A stretch of DNA of 50,794 bases from positions 1-50,794 of the forward strand of contig JAAYAY010000182.1 in the NCBI GenBank assembly GCA_012719125.1, given 5' to 3'. Source of the stretch: Planctomycetaceae bacterium. Lineage in GTDB: Bacteria > Planctomycetota > Planctomycetia > Pirellulales > Thermoguttaceae. How positions within the stretch are numbered: the first letter of the stretch is position 1; every line of letters begins with the position of its first letter. Under the pieces are notes generated by a model. It saw only the letters and a list, made by a program, of their open reading frames with translations. It searched no databases and was not told the origin of the DNA. The translations under genes were made by a program, and so were the position numbers. Positions 1 through 7,020 of this stretch are shown here, piece by piece.

Positions 1-2
1 CA

Positions 3-101
3 CGCAATCAGCGTTGGCCCAACGCCTACTTTGCGGAACATGGGTACAATAGCCTGAATGCATCCCATGTACGTTTCGTCCAATCCACAGGAACCTACTA
101 A
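3..101 (+). CDS. group II intron reverse transcriptase/maturase, C-terminal end (partial)
   Basis: Only the last 32 codons are present; the frame runs from the left edge to TAA at 99-101. The translation contains QRWPNAYFAEHGYNSLN. This resembles the conserved W-x-NAYFA-x-xGL-x-SL pattern at the extreme C-terminus of group II intron reverse transcriptases. The stop lies 5 bp before domain V, the usual arrangement for ORFs that run into the 3' ribozyme domains. The full protein would mediate splicing and target-primed reverse transcription. Whether this copy is intact cannot be judged here. Confidence 0.75.
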   Translation, partial: RNQRWPNAYFAEHGYNSLNASHVRFVQSTGTY

Positions 102-106
102 CCGGA

Positions 107-139
107 GAGCCGTATGCGGGAAAACCGCCCGTACGGTTC
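107..139 (+). ncRNA. group II intron domain V hairpin
   Basis: The lower stem pairs 107-115 with 131-139 (nine pairs including G-U). There is a two-base bulge at 129-130 and an upper stem GCGG/CCGC (116-119 with 125-128) capped by GAAAA. This is the catalytic centre of the ribozyme, and its AGC triad is intact at 108-110. Confidence 0.85.
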
Positions 140-238
140 GGAGGGAGGGGCGGTCGAACTCAATCGGCCGTCCCTACCCCTATCTATCAACGACCGCCGC
201 TTGTTTCCGCAGCGTGTTCCTCGCGTTTCGGCGGGCGG

Positions 239-1207
239 CTAGACGTCGCTGATCATCTTGTCGTAAAACTCGACATACCGATCGCACATCTCGCCGCGCC
301 GGGCGGCAATCGCCGATCGCGGATGCTCGTTCAACTGGCCGGTGATCATGAATTCGGGGAACGCGCCCCATTCGACCGTCTGGCGGAGCGGCTGCAATTG
401 GTCCTGGATCACCTTGTAGATGGGGCGAATCTTGAACTTGGGATTCCGCAGGAATCCGATCAGGAGTTCCATCGGGCAGTTACCGGCTCCTCGCCCCAAA
501 CCGGCCATGGAAGCGTCCACCCGGTTGGCGCCGTGGATGATCGCCTCGATGGTGTTGGCAAAAGCCAACTGTTGGTTGTTGTGGGCGTGCATGCCCACTT
601 CTTTACCGGTTGCCTTGCCACACTCCAAGTACTTCTTCACCAACCGTTCGATCTGCTCGGCATAGAGTGAACCGAAACTGTCGACGACCACCAATTGGCA
701 AGCAGGCGTTTCGGCGAGAACCTCGAGCGCCTGATCGATCTCCTCTTCTTTGGCTTTCGAGACGGCCATGAGATTCGCCGTCACTTCATAGCCTTTCTCC
801 GCCGCGTCGTTGATCATATCGACGGCTTCCGAAACCTGGTGGACGTAGAAGGCCACGCGGATCATGTCGAGCACGCTTTCCGACTTGGGAAGAATATCCG
901 TCCTCCAGTTCGATTTGCCCGCGTCGGCCATCGCCGAGAGTTTCAGTTCCGTGGGATTGTCGCCCACGACTCGGCGCAGGTCTTCCTCGTCGCAGTGTTT
1001 CCAGGGGCCGAACTGATCACGAGGAAACAACTCCTTGGAGGCCTTGTAGCCGATCTCCATGTAGTCGATTCCCGCCTCCACGCACGCTTCGTAAACCGCT
1101 TTCACAAACGCGTCGTCGAAGCGGTGGTCGTTGACCAGACCTCCGTCTCGGATCGTGCAATCCAGAACCTTCAACTCGGGACGATAGGTGATCCACGGGG
1201 CGTTCAC
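239..1207 (-). CDS. HMGL-like aldolase (pyruvate carboxyltransferase superfamily)
   Basis: A 322-aa TIM-barrel protein of the HMG-CoA lyase/4-hydroxy-2-oxovalerate aldolase superfamily. It has the N-terminal LDCTIRDGG motif (metal-binding Asp and catalytic Arg), the barrel-strand segment VVVDSFGSLYAEQ and the metal-binding HAHNN motif, followed by DASMAGLGRGAGNCP. These fit cleavage or condensation of a 2-oxo acid by a divalent-metal-dependent enzyme; the substrate is not evident. I chose GTG at 1207 because AGGAG (complement of 1214-1218) lies 6 nt upstream and WITYRPELKVLDCTIRDGG then sits at the N-terminus. A frame upstream to 1291 adds a low-quality extension. The gene stands alone and converges on the intron tail. 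Alternatives are an isopropylmalate/homocitrate synthase relative or a DmpG-type aldolase, but no DmpF partner is nearby. Confidence 0.88.
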   Translation of the reverse strand: MNAPWITYRPELKVLDCTIRDGGLVNDHRFDDAFVKAVYEACVEAGIDYMEIGYKASKELFPRDQFGPWKHCDEEDLRRVVGDNPTELKLSAMADAGKSNWRTDILPKSESVLDMIRVAFYVHQVSEAVDMINDAAEKGYEVTANLMAVSKAKEEEIDQALEVLAETPACQLVVVDSFGSLYAEQIERLVKKYLECGKATGKEVGMHAHNNQQLAFANTIEAIIHGANRVDASMAGLGRGAGNCPMELLIGFLRNPKFKIRPIYKVIQDQLQPLRQTVEWGAFPEFMITGQLNEHPRSAIAARRGEMCDRYVEFYDKMISDV

Positions 1208-1538
1208 AACTGACTCCTGGTTTGCATTGGGACAATGTCCCACCTCGGGGCGGGGTGTCTCAGATTCGAGATTCGACTTGACGCTTGCCACGGCTGCCCA
1301 AACACGGGAAGCAACCTATTCTCCCCTCGGCCGGGCTGCGTGTCAACGTATAGCCTTTGTGGGTTCCGGCGCAGTCTGGGTTGCGGAGAACCGTGGTTCG
1401 TCCGGCAGAAGCGTAGGCGATTCCGAAATCAAGCGGATCCTGCACCGGGGGAGGAGACTTGCTTGCTTCCCGCGTCGGGGCGCTGTATCGTACGGGCGTT
1501 TTCTATTGGTCCCGAGTCCGAATTGCAGGAGCCCTGCC
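1208..1538. other. 331-bp divergent intergenic region
   Basis: Separates the aldolase (minus) from the Tat-exported protein (plus). It carries the aldolase ribosome-binding site at 1214-1218, a predicted sigma-70 promoter for the plus-strand gene at 1463-1491 and its ribosome-binding site. I see no small gene or structured RNA in the remainder. Confidence 0.5.
1463..1491 (+). promoter_or_regulatory. predicted sigma-70 promoter of the Tat-exported protein
   Basis: TTGCTT at 1463-1468 and TATCGT at 1486-1491, separated by 17 bp. Transcription would start near 1498, giving a leader of about 40 nt to the ATG at 1539. Confidence 0.45.
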
Positions 1539-3101
1539 ATGGAACCTCGTCCCGAGCACGATAGCGATTTTCCCCGTCCCCACTGCTGCCCTTGCTGCGA
1601 TCACGCAACCGAGCCGGCGGGCGGATTCACGCGACGAACCTTCCTGGGCGGAGCTGCGGCCGTGGGAAGCATCGCGCTCAGCGGGCTCACCTGGTCGCGG
1701 CTGGCGGCGGCGGAAGCCGAAGTGCTGCAGCCCGCCAAACGACGTTCGATTCAGGTTAAACCGATCCTGGTCTACTCAACCTACAAGCCGGTCGAGCAGC
1801 GCAGTTGGCGAAGCTGGGGCGGCATCCAGACTCAAGAGGACGCCGACGCGGAAGTCAAACGCATTCAAGGCGAACTCAAGCAGCTTGAAGCCAAGGCGGA
1901 CTTCCCGGTGGAGTTCCTGCCGATCTCGGCCGTGAAGAATTCGGCAGAGATGAAAGGCCACGCCGACGTCGAGAAGGCCGACGTTTTGCTGGTGTATGCG
2001 GCAGCGGGCGACCTGAACGCATTTCCGCAACTCGGCAAAGACTGCATCTTCTTCCTTCGCCACAAATCGGGCCCCCTCTATCTGCATTACGAGATCATCA
2101 GCCCGCGTTTTCTGCGGCAGCATACCGATCGGCTCGTGGTGGAGGGGATCGACGACGAGGACGTGGTGGTCGACAGTCTCGACGAGATCGTTTGGCGTTT
2201 GCGGTCGCTTTGCGGCCTGCGGAATACGCTGGGCACGAAGATCTTGGCGATTGGGGGTCCCAACGCCTGGGCCCAACCGAAGGGTGTGGTGCCCGCACTC
2301 GTCCAGGAGAAGTGGAAACTCGATATTCAGACGGTGACCTACGAGGAATTGGGCAAGCTTATCGAGGCTGCGCGGGCCGACGAGAAGGCCGTCGCCCTAG
2401 CCGAACGTCGGGCCGCCGAGTATCTCAAGACGGAGGGAACCAAGCTTGAGACCGATCGCAAGTTCGTTGCCCCCTGTTTCCTGCTCGACGACGTCTTCCG
2501 GCGTCTCATGGCCGAGGCCGGTTGCCGCGCCATCACCATCAACGGCTGCATGGGCACCATCATGCCGATTGCCCAGACCACGGCCTGCCTCACGCTCAGC
2601 ACGTTGAACGACGACGGGTATCTGGCGTTCTGTGAATCGGACTTTGTCGTCATTCCGTCGGGGCTGCTGCTGGCGGGAATCTCGGGCCTGCCGGTCTTCC
2701 TCAACGATCCAACCTATCCCCACGACGGCGTGATCACCTTGGCTCACTGCACGGCCCCGCGCAAACTCGACGGCAAGTCGGTGGAACCGGCCCAGATCAT
2801 GACCCATTTCGAGTCCGACTACGGTGCCGCCCCCAAGGTGAATATGCGCAAGGGGCAGGTCGTCACCAACATTGCTCCGGATTTCAAGGCCGAGCGCTGG
2901 CTCGGGCTGTCTGCGGAAATTGTCGATCATCCGCTGCTCCCGATCTGCCGGTCTCAGATCGACGTTCGCTTCAAAGCGCCGGCGGACCTGGTCGCCGAAC
3001 GCATGCCCGGCTTCCACTGGATGACAGGTTACGGCGATTATCTCCGCGAGGTCGGTTACGCCCTGAAACGCATTCCCATCGCGTGGGAAAACCTCGGCTG
3101 A
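1539..3101 (+). CDS. Tat-exported sugar isomerase-like protein
   Basis: A 520-aa protein. The start at 1539 has AGGAG (1527-1531) 7 nt upstream. After about 30 residues rich in Cys and His comes a twin-arginine signal (TRRTFLGGAAAVGSIALSG) ending near LAAAEA, so export by Tat is likely. The mature part begins with an alpha/beta region of the kind found in fucose/arabinose isomerases. It continues with NGCMGTIMPIAQTTACLTL, FCESDFVVIPSGLLL and FLNDPTYPHDGVITLAHC, which resemble the C-terminal metal-site region of L-fucose isomerase-like proteins. Canonical isomerases are cytoplasmic, so a Tat signal is unusual and the activity may differ. The family call rests on motif resemblance only; it could equally be annotated as a conserved hypothetical protein. 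Confidence 0.75.
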   Translation: MEPRPEHDSDFPRPHCCPCCDHATEPAGGFTRRTFLGGAAAVGSIALSGLTWSRLAAAEAEVLQPAKRRSIQVKPILVYSTYKPVEQRSWRSWGGIQTQEDADAEVKRIQGELKQLEAKADFPVEFLPISAVKNSAEMKGHADVEKADVLLVYAAAGDLNAFPQLGKDCIFFLRHKSGPLYLHYEIISPRFLRQHTDRLVVEGIDDEDVVVDSLDEIVWRLRSLCGLRNTLGTKILAIGGPNAWAQPKGVVPALVQEKWKLDIQTVTYEELGKLIEAARADEKAVALAERRAAEYLKTEGTKLETDRKFVAPCFLLDDVFRRLMAEAGCRAITINGCMGTIMPIAQTTACLTLSTLNDDGYLAFCESDFVVIPSGLLLAGISGLPVFLNDPTYPHDGVITLAHCTAPRKLDGKSVEPAQIMTHFESDYGAAPKVNMRKGQVVTNIAPDFKAERWLGLSAEIVDHPLLPICRSQIDVRFKAPADLVAERMPGFHWMTGYGDYLREVGYALKRIPIAWENLG

Positions 3102-3150
3102 GCGTCCGAGCCGTTTGCAGTTCGTATTCGGTGCCGCCGGAATCCGCACC

Positions 3151-4329
3151 TCATTCGGTCGGCAGATCGTTGGCCTCGCTGGCATGCCGAAATTCGCGAG
3201 GCGACATGCCTTCGTAGCGTTGGAATGCGAGCGTCAACTGCTTGGGCCGGGTGAATCCCGTCTGGGCTGCCACTTCGTGGAGTTTGAGATCGGGTTCCTC
3301 CTGGAGAAGCTCTTTGGCGGCCAGGACGCGTTTTCGCCCGATGTACTGGTGGGGACTCTCTCCCATGTACTCCCGAAAGGCGTATTCCAGCCATCGGCGC
3401 GACATGCCCGTGTGCGTCAGAATGTCTTCGATCTTCAGCGATTCCGAAAGATGATTCTGGATGAACGCGATTGCTTCGCGGAGCCTGGGATCGTCGACGG
3501 CGAGCGTATCGGAAGAGGCCCTGGCGACCAGGGCCTTTGGCGGAATCAGAATCTCCCGCGGTTGAGGCTGGTGTCCGCGGATCATGCCGTCGAGCACCTC
3601 GGCGGAACGATAGCCGACAAGCCGGGCGTTGCGATCGATACTCGTCAGCTTGGGTTCACAGTGTTCGCAGATCGTTCTCTCGTTGTCGACGGAGACCAAG
3701 GCCACGTCCTCGGGAACATTCAGGCCGTGCTGTTGGCATGCGTCGATCACCAGTCGCGCACGGTAGTCCGACACCACGAAGAGCCCGAGGGGTTTTTCCA
3801 GCTTTCCGATCCAGCGGATCAGATCCTGGTGTTGGTCGAACCAACGATTGCCGCGGGTCCGGAAGGTAGTCGCGGCTCGCAGGACGGCGCAATCCATGCC
3901 GGCCTCATCCAGACGCCGCCGGAAACCGACCTCGCGCAGATGGGAGTAGCCGGTCCGGCGGACTCCGTAGAAAGCCAAGTGCCGAAAACCCGCGTCCAGC
4001 AGATGCTCGGCGGCCAGACGCCCGATCTTGCGGTTATCGACCGTGACCCTGGGCACGGGCGATTTCCGCAACGCGCCGGAGACATTGACGATGGGTATGT
4101 CGAGGCTTGCGGCAAAACGCGCCTCCGCCGGCAAGTTCAACTTGGCGATGATTCCAGCCCCCTGCCAGCCCCTCAGATCCAGGATGGAGAGGGTCATCGA
4201 TTCGGGGGCCGTGAGGAACGACCATTGCCGTCCGTGCTCTCGTGCGTAGGCGAGCACCCCCTCGATCAGCAGTTCGTGATGCGGCATTCCCAAGGGGAAG
4301 GCCAAGGCAATTCGTTCTGGTTGGGCCAT
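3151..4329 (-). CDS. XylR-like transcriptional regulator (LacI-type sensor + AraC HTH)
   Basis: A 392-aa regulator. Residues about 5-270 form a LacI/PurR-like periplasmic-binding fold (GIIAKLNLPAEARF, PRVTVDNRKIGRLAAEHLL and VALVSVDNERTICEHCEP). Residues about 285-385 form an AraC HTH with both helices, HTGMSRRWLEYAFREYMG and TGFTRPKQLTLAFQRYEG. This is the architecture of D-xylose regulator XylR, a dimeric activator that binds a sugar in the cytoplasm. The planctomycete family is large and the ligand cannot be read from sequence. It is convergent with the Tat-exported isomerase-like gene (about 50 bp between stops) and may regulate carbohydrate genes elsewhere. Confidence 0.9.
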   Translation of the reverse strand: MAQPERIALAFPLGMPHHELLIEGVLAYAREHGRQWSFLTAPESMTLSILDLRGWQGAGIIAKLNLPAEARFAASLDIPIVNVSGALRKSPVPRVTVDNRKIGRLAAEHLLDAGFRHLAFYGVRRTGYSHLREVGFRRRLDEAGMDCAVLRAATTFRTRGNRWFDQHQDLIRWIGKLEKPLGLFVVSDYRARLVIDACQQHGLNVPEDVALVSVDNERTICEHCEPKLTSIDRNARLVGYRSAEVLDGMIRGHQPQPREILIPPKALVARASSDTLAVDDPRLREAIAFIQNHLSESLKIEDILTHTGMSRRWLEYAFREYMGESPHQYIGRKRVLAAKELLQEEPDLKLHEVAAQTGFTRPKQLTLAFQRYEGMSPREFRHASEANDLPTE

Positions 4330-4489
4330 TTTCCCGAATCTCGTTTGCCGATACCCGCAGGTCTCTTGCGTAATACGTCAGTTATTCTGCAAGAAACCGA
4401 TCCGCCCTGCAAGAGGGGGCCGGGACAGCAAGGGGGAAGACAAATCTGGTAGTCAAATCCGCCCTGATCGAGAAAGAACGTGCCGTGGA

Positions 4490-5776
4490 TCAGTCTGCGA
4501 ATCGCAGCAAGGCATACCGTTTCTTGCCGCTGCGGAGGACCATCACAGACCGGCTGGCCAGATCGCCCGCGGTCAGTCGCGTTTCCACCGACTCGATCCG
4601 CCGATTGTTGACGTAGGCGCCGCCCTGCTCGATGGTCCGGCGTGCTTCGCCCTTCGACTTGGCCAGCCCCGCTTCGACGAGGGCATCCGCAATCCACAGC
4701 CCCTCGTCTTCGAGACGCTGCCGCGGCAATTCCTTGCTGGGTACGTCCGCGAAGATGGCCGACAACTGCCCGTCGTCGAGGTCGCTGATCTCGGCGCCGA
4801 AGAAGATCTCCGTGGCCTTTTCGGCGGCCCGCAAGCCGTCCGCACCGTGCACCAATCGCGTCAACTCGGCGGCCAGGGTCCGCTGGCCCGATCGCTTCTC
4901 CGGGGCCGCTCTATGCTCGGCCACCACGGTCCGAATCCGATCCTCCGCCAGGTCGGTGAAAAAACGCAGACACTTGTCGACGTCGGCATCCTCGAGATTG
5001 ATCCAATACTGGTAGAAGTGGTAGGGACTCGTCTTGTTCGGGTCCAGCCACAAGGCCCCCGACTCGGTCTTGCCCATCTTGCTTCCGTCGCTCTTGGTCA
5101 ACAACGGACACGTCATTCCGTACAGTTGCACGCCGCGCAGACGCCTCGCCAGGTCGATGCCGGCCGTGATGTTGCCCCACTGATCGCTTCCGCCGACCTG
5201 GATCTCGCAGTCGAATTCCGCATTCAAATGGACGAAGTCATAGGCCTGCAAGAGCATGTAGCTGAATTCCGTGTAACTCAATCCCGCATCGTCGCGGTCG
5301 AGGCGGTTCTTCACCGAGTCCTTCGTCAGCATCACGTTCACCGGGAAGTGCTTGCCGATGTCACGGAGAAACTCCAGGTAGCCGAAGCGTCCCATCCAAT
5401 CGTAGTTGTTGACCAAAAGAGCGGACCGATCGCCACAGTCGAAATCCAGGAAGCGGCGCAGTTGCTTCTCCATGCCAGCCACATTCGCGTTGAGGGTCTC
5501 CACGGAAAGGAGCTTGCGTTCCTCGCTCTTGCCGCTCGGATCGCCGATCATCCCCGTCGCCCCGCCGACGACCGCTATGGGGCGGTGACCTGCCTGCTGG
5601 AATCTCCGCAGGATCATCAACGCCATCAAGTGGCCCACGTGCAGGCTGTCGGCCGTCGGATCGAAACCGGCATAAACGGTTCTCGGTTTCTCGTTCAGCC
5701 ACTTCGGAAGGTGCTGGTCGTCGGTCGTCTGGTTGATGAGCCGTCGCCAGGTGAGTTCTGCGAAAACGTTCTGCAT
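4490..5776 (-). CDS. tyrS: tyrosyl-tRNA synthetase
   Basis: A 428-aa class I aminoacyl-tRNA synthetase that charges tRNA-Tyr. The HIGH-type motif is HVGHL at residues 46-50. The tyrosine-pocket region includes YTEFSYMLLQAYD (168-180) and QVGGSDQWGN. The KMSKS-type loop is GSKMGKT (231-237). A C-terminal S4 RNA-binding domain follows at about 365-428. I chose ATG at 5776 (MQNVFAEL), which aligns with typical TyrS N-termini; an upstream extension to 5839 would overlap ispD. The gene lies 53 bp downstream of ispD on the same strand and may be cotranscribed with it. Confidence 0.96.
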   Translation of the reverse strand: MQNVFAELTWRRLINQTTDDQHLPKWLNEKPRTVYAGFDPTADSLHVGHLMALMILRRFQQAGHRPIAVVGGATGMIGDPSGKSEERKLLSVETLNANVAGMEKQLRRFLDFDCGDRSALLVNNYDWMGRFGYLEFLRDIGKHFPVNVMLTKDSVKNRLDRDDAGLSYTEFSYMLLQAYDFVHLNAEFDCEIQVGGSDQWGNITAGIDLARRLRGVQLYGMTCPLLTKSDGSKMGKTESGALWLDPNKTSPYHFYQYWINLEDADVDKCLRFFTDLAEDRIRTVVAEHRAAPEKRSGQRTLAAELTRLVHGADGLRAAEKATEIFFGAEISDLDDGQLSAIFADVPSKELPRQRLEDEGLWIADALVEAGLAKSKGEARRTIEQGGAYVNNRRIESVETRLTAGDLASRSVMVLRSGKKRYALLRFAD

Positions 5777-5829
5777 GGGGTTGGGCAGTCTGTGTGGAAG
5801 AAAGGGAGAATCAACCCGTCGCCTCGGTC

Positions 5830-6567
5830 TCAACGCCACATATCGCTATCGGCAAAGGGATTGAGCGGGCCGGAGAGCTTCGGCTTGGGCAAAGCCTTGA
5901 GTGCCGCCTCGGCCAGTCGAAGATCCTCTCGGGTGGTGACTTTCAGATTGATCTGCGATCCGGGCACGACGGTCACCGGCTTTCCCAGCCGTTCCACAAG
6001 CTGCGAGTCGTCGGTGGCCGGAGCGTCGCCGCGTTTCTCATAGGCCTCTAGGAGCAGTTCGCGTCGAAACACCTGGGGTGTCTGGGCTTCCCAGACGTCG
6101 GCGCGAGAGATCGTCTCCTGGACCCGCTTTCCGTCGCTGCGTTTGAGCGTGCCGGAGACCGGCACGGCCAGGATGGCCGCTCCCGATTTCTCTGCCGCGG
6201 CGAACACGCTGTCGATCCACTGATCGCAGATGCAGGGGCGGGCCGCGTCGTGCACGGCCACAAACTCGGCTTCGGATTTGACCTTGGCCAAGGCGTTGGC
6301 GACCGAGTCGCTGCGCTCGTTCCCGCCTTCCACCACGTCGATTCCCAGGATCGCCACGTTCGAGGCAAACTTGAAATTGAACAGTTCGCGATCTTCCCGC
6401 GAAATCACGAGAATCACCTGGATCACGTCGTTGCGGTTAAGGAACCGCTCGGCCGCATGAAGCCACACGGCCCGGTTTGCCAGCGGGGCAAAGGGTTTCT
6501 TGTAGTTCTTGTCGTGGAACCGGCTGCTTTTGCCGGCCGCGGGCATGATCACGGCGAACTTGGCCAC
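5830..6567 (-). CDS. ispD: 2-C-methyl-D-erythritol 4-phosphate cytidylyltransferase
   Basis: A 245-aa enzyme of the MEP isoprenoid pathway that transfers CMP from CTP to methylerythritol phosphate. Visible motifs are the nucleotide loop PAAGKSSRF (9-17), GGNERSDSV (81-89) and VHDAARP (105-111), plus TDDSQLVE and the C-terminal LKVTTREDL segment. GTG at 6567 is preferred because GGGAG lies 9 nt upstream and the protein then starts just before the nucleotide loop. The open frame continues to 6615, but that would run into the -10 box of the predicted promoter at 6614-6641. It is the first gene of a probable ispD-tyrS unit. Confidence 0.93.
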   Translation of the reverse strand: MAKFAVIMPAAGKSSRFHDKNYKKPFAPLANRAVWLHAAERFLNRNDVIQVILVISREDRELFNFKFASNVAILGIDVVEGGNERSDSVANALAKVKSEAEFVAVHDAARPCICDQWIDSVFAAAEKSGAAILAVPVSGTLKRSDGKRVQETISRADVWEAQTPQVFRRELLLEAYEKRGDAPATDDSQLVERLGKPVTVVPGSQINLKVTTREDLRLAEAALKALPKPKLSGPLNPFADSDMWR

Positions 6568-6613
6568 GGTGCAATACTCCCGACATGGTTTCCCGGGTAA
6601 CGCCAGACCATTC

Positions 6614-6641
6614 ATTGTCCCCGTCTATGGCGGGGCGTCAA
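6614..6641 (-). promoter_or_regulatory. predicted sigma-70 promoter of ispD-tyrS
   Basis: On the minus strand, TTGACG (complement of 6636-6641) and GACAAT (complement of 6614-6619), spaced by 16 bp. The predicted start of transcription is about 40 nt before the GTG of ispD. The spacer is itself palindromic (CCCCG with CGGGG). Confidence 0.4.
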
Positions 6642-6744
6642 GGCGTTCTGAAGGCCAACGCCAAACGATGAGAGCCGCCGCGGCAACCGCCCCGGCGGCA
6701 AGCCCCAGCCACCAGGCGCAGAGACGGGTCGCCTGCCACATCAT
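6625..6744 (-). CDS. possible 39-aa membrane protein
   Basis: A short frame upstream of ispD encoding one hydrophobic segment of about 20 residues (WLGLAAGAVAAAALIVW) between basic residues, ending SERLDAPP. The start at MMWQATRL is a guess; the frame extends upstream to 6849 with non-hydrophobic sequence. Its 3' end overlaps the predicted ispD promoter. The hydrophobic run is the only evidence, and it could be chance reading of GC-rich DNA. Confidence 0.3.
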   Translation of the reverse strand: MMWQATRLCAWWLGLAAGAVAAAALIVWRWPSERLDAPP

Positions 6745-6918
6745 CTCGCGCTGGGGACGATTCCAGAGAACCCCCTTCGACGACAAGCAGATCGAGACCG
6801 ATTGCCGAAGAGTCGGCAGGGGCAGCCCCTTGCCGCCCATCGCCGGCAAGCCAAAGCGATGTCGTGGCTCGGGCGTTTCCCCCCCCCAACGACGCTTGAA
6901 AGCCGATACAGGTGACGC

Positions 6919-6948
6919 TTGCCAGGCACAGCGGTTTTGGGTTATAAT
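6919..6948 (+). promoter_or_regulatory. sigma-70 promoter of the multidomain kinase gene
   Basis: TTGCCA at 6919-6924 and a consensus TATAAT at 6943-6948 with an 18-bp spacer. Transcription would start near 6955. A small hairpin GGTAG/CTACC (6959-6974) would lie at the 5' end of the transcript, about 50 nt before the ATG at 7021. Confidence 0.7.
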
Positions 6949-7020
6949 CTACCCCAAAGGTAGTAATTGCTACCGGGTTCTTCACAGATCGCTGAATCCA
7001 CTCTTTGGGACAACCGGCAG

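Larger units (their letters stand above)
1..183 (+). mobile_element. 3' end of a group II intron, cut by the window edge
   Basis: The 3' part of a bacterial group II intron. It contains the C-terminal codons of the intron-encoded protein (3-101), a domain V hairpin (107-139) and a domain VI hairpin running to about 183. Domain V starts with the conserved GAGCCGTA, has a GAAA-type loop and closes with TACGGTTC; its catalytic AGC triad is at 108-110. In domain VI the G-rich 5' arm (143-150) can pair with the CCC and CCCC blocks at 172-180, leaving a bulged A at about 176. That A lies 7 nt before the probable 3' splice site at 183, as expected for a branch point. The flanking exon starts near 184, 55 bp beyond the stop codon of the convergent aldolase gene. 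The 5' part is outside the window. Confidence 0.85.

Noticed and set aside
4847-6043. About 400-codon plus-strand frame opposite tyrS and ispD
   Set aside because: Antisense shadow of two well-defined enzymes.
6638-6985. 115-codon minus-strand frame upstream of ispD
   Set aside because: It would cross the strong promoter of the kinase gene and has no protein features.
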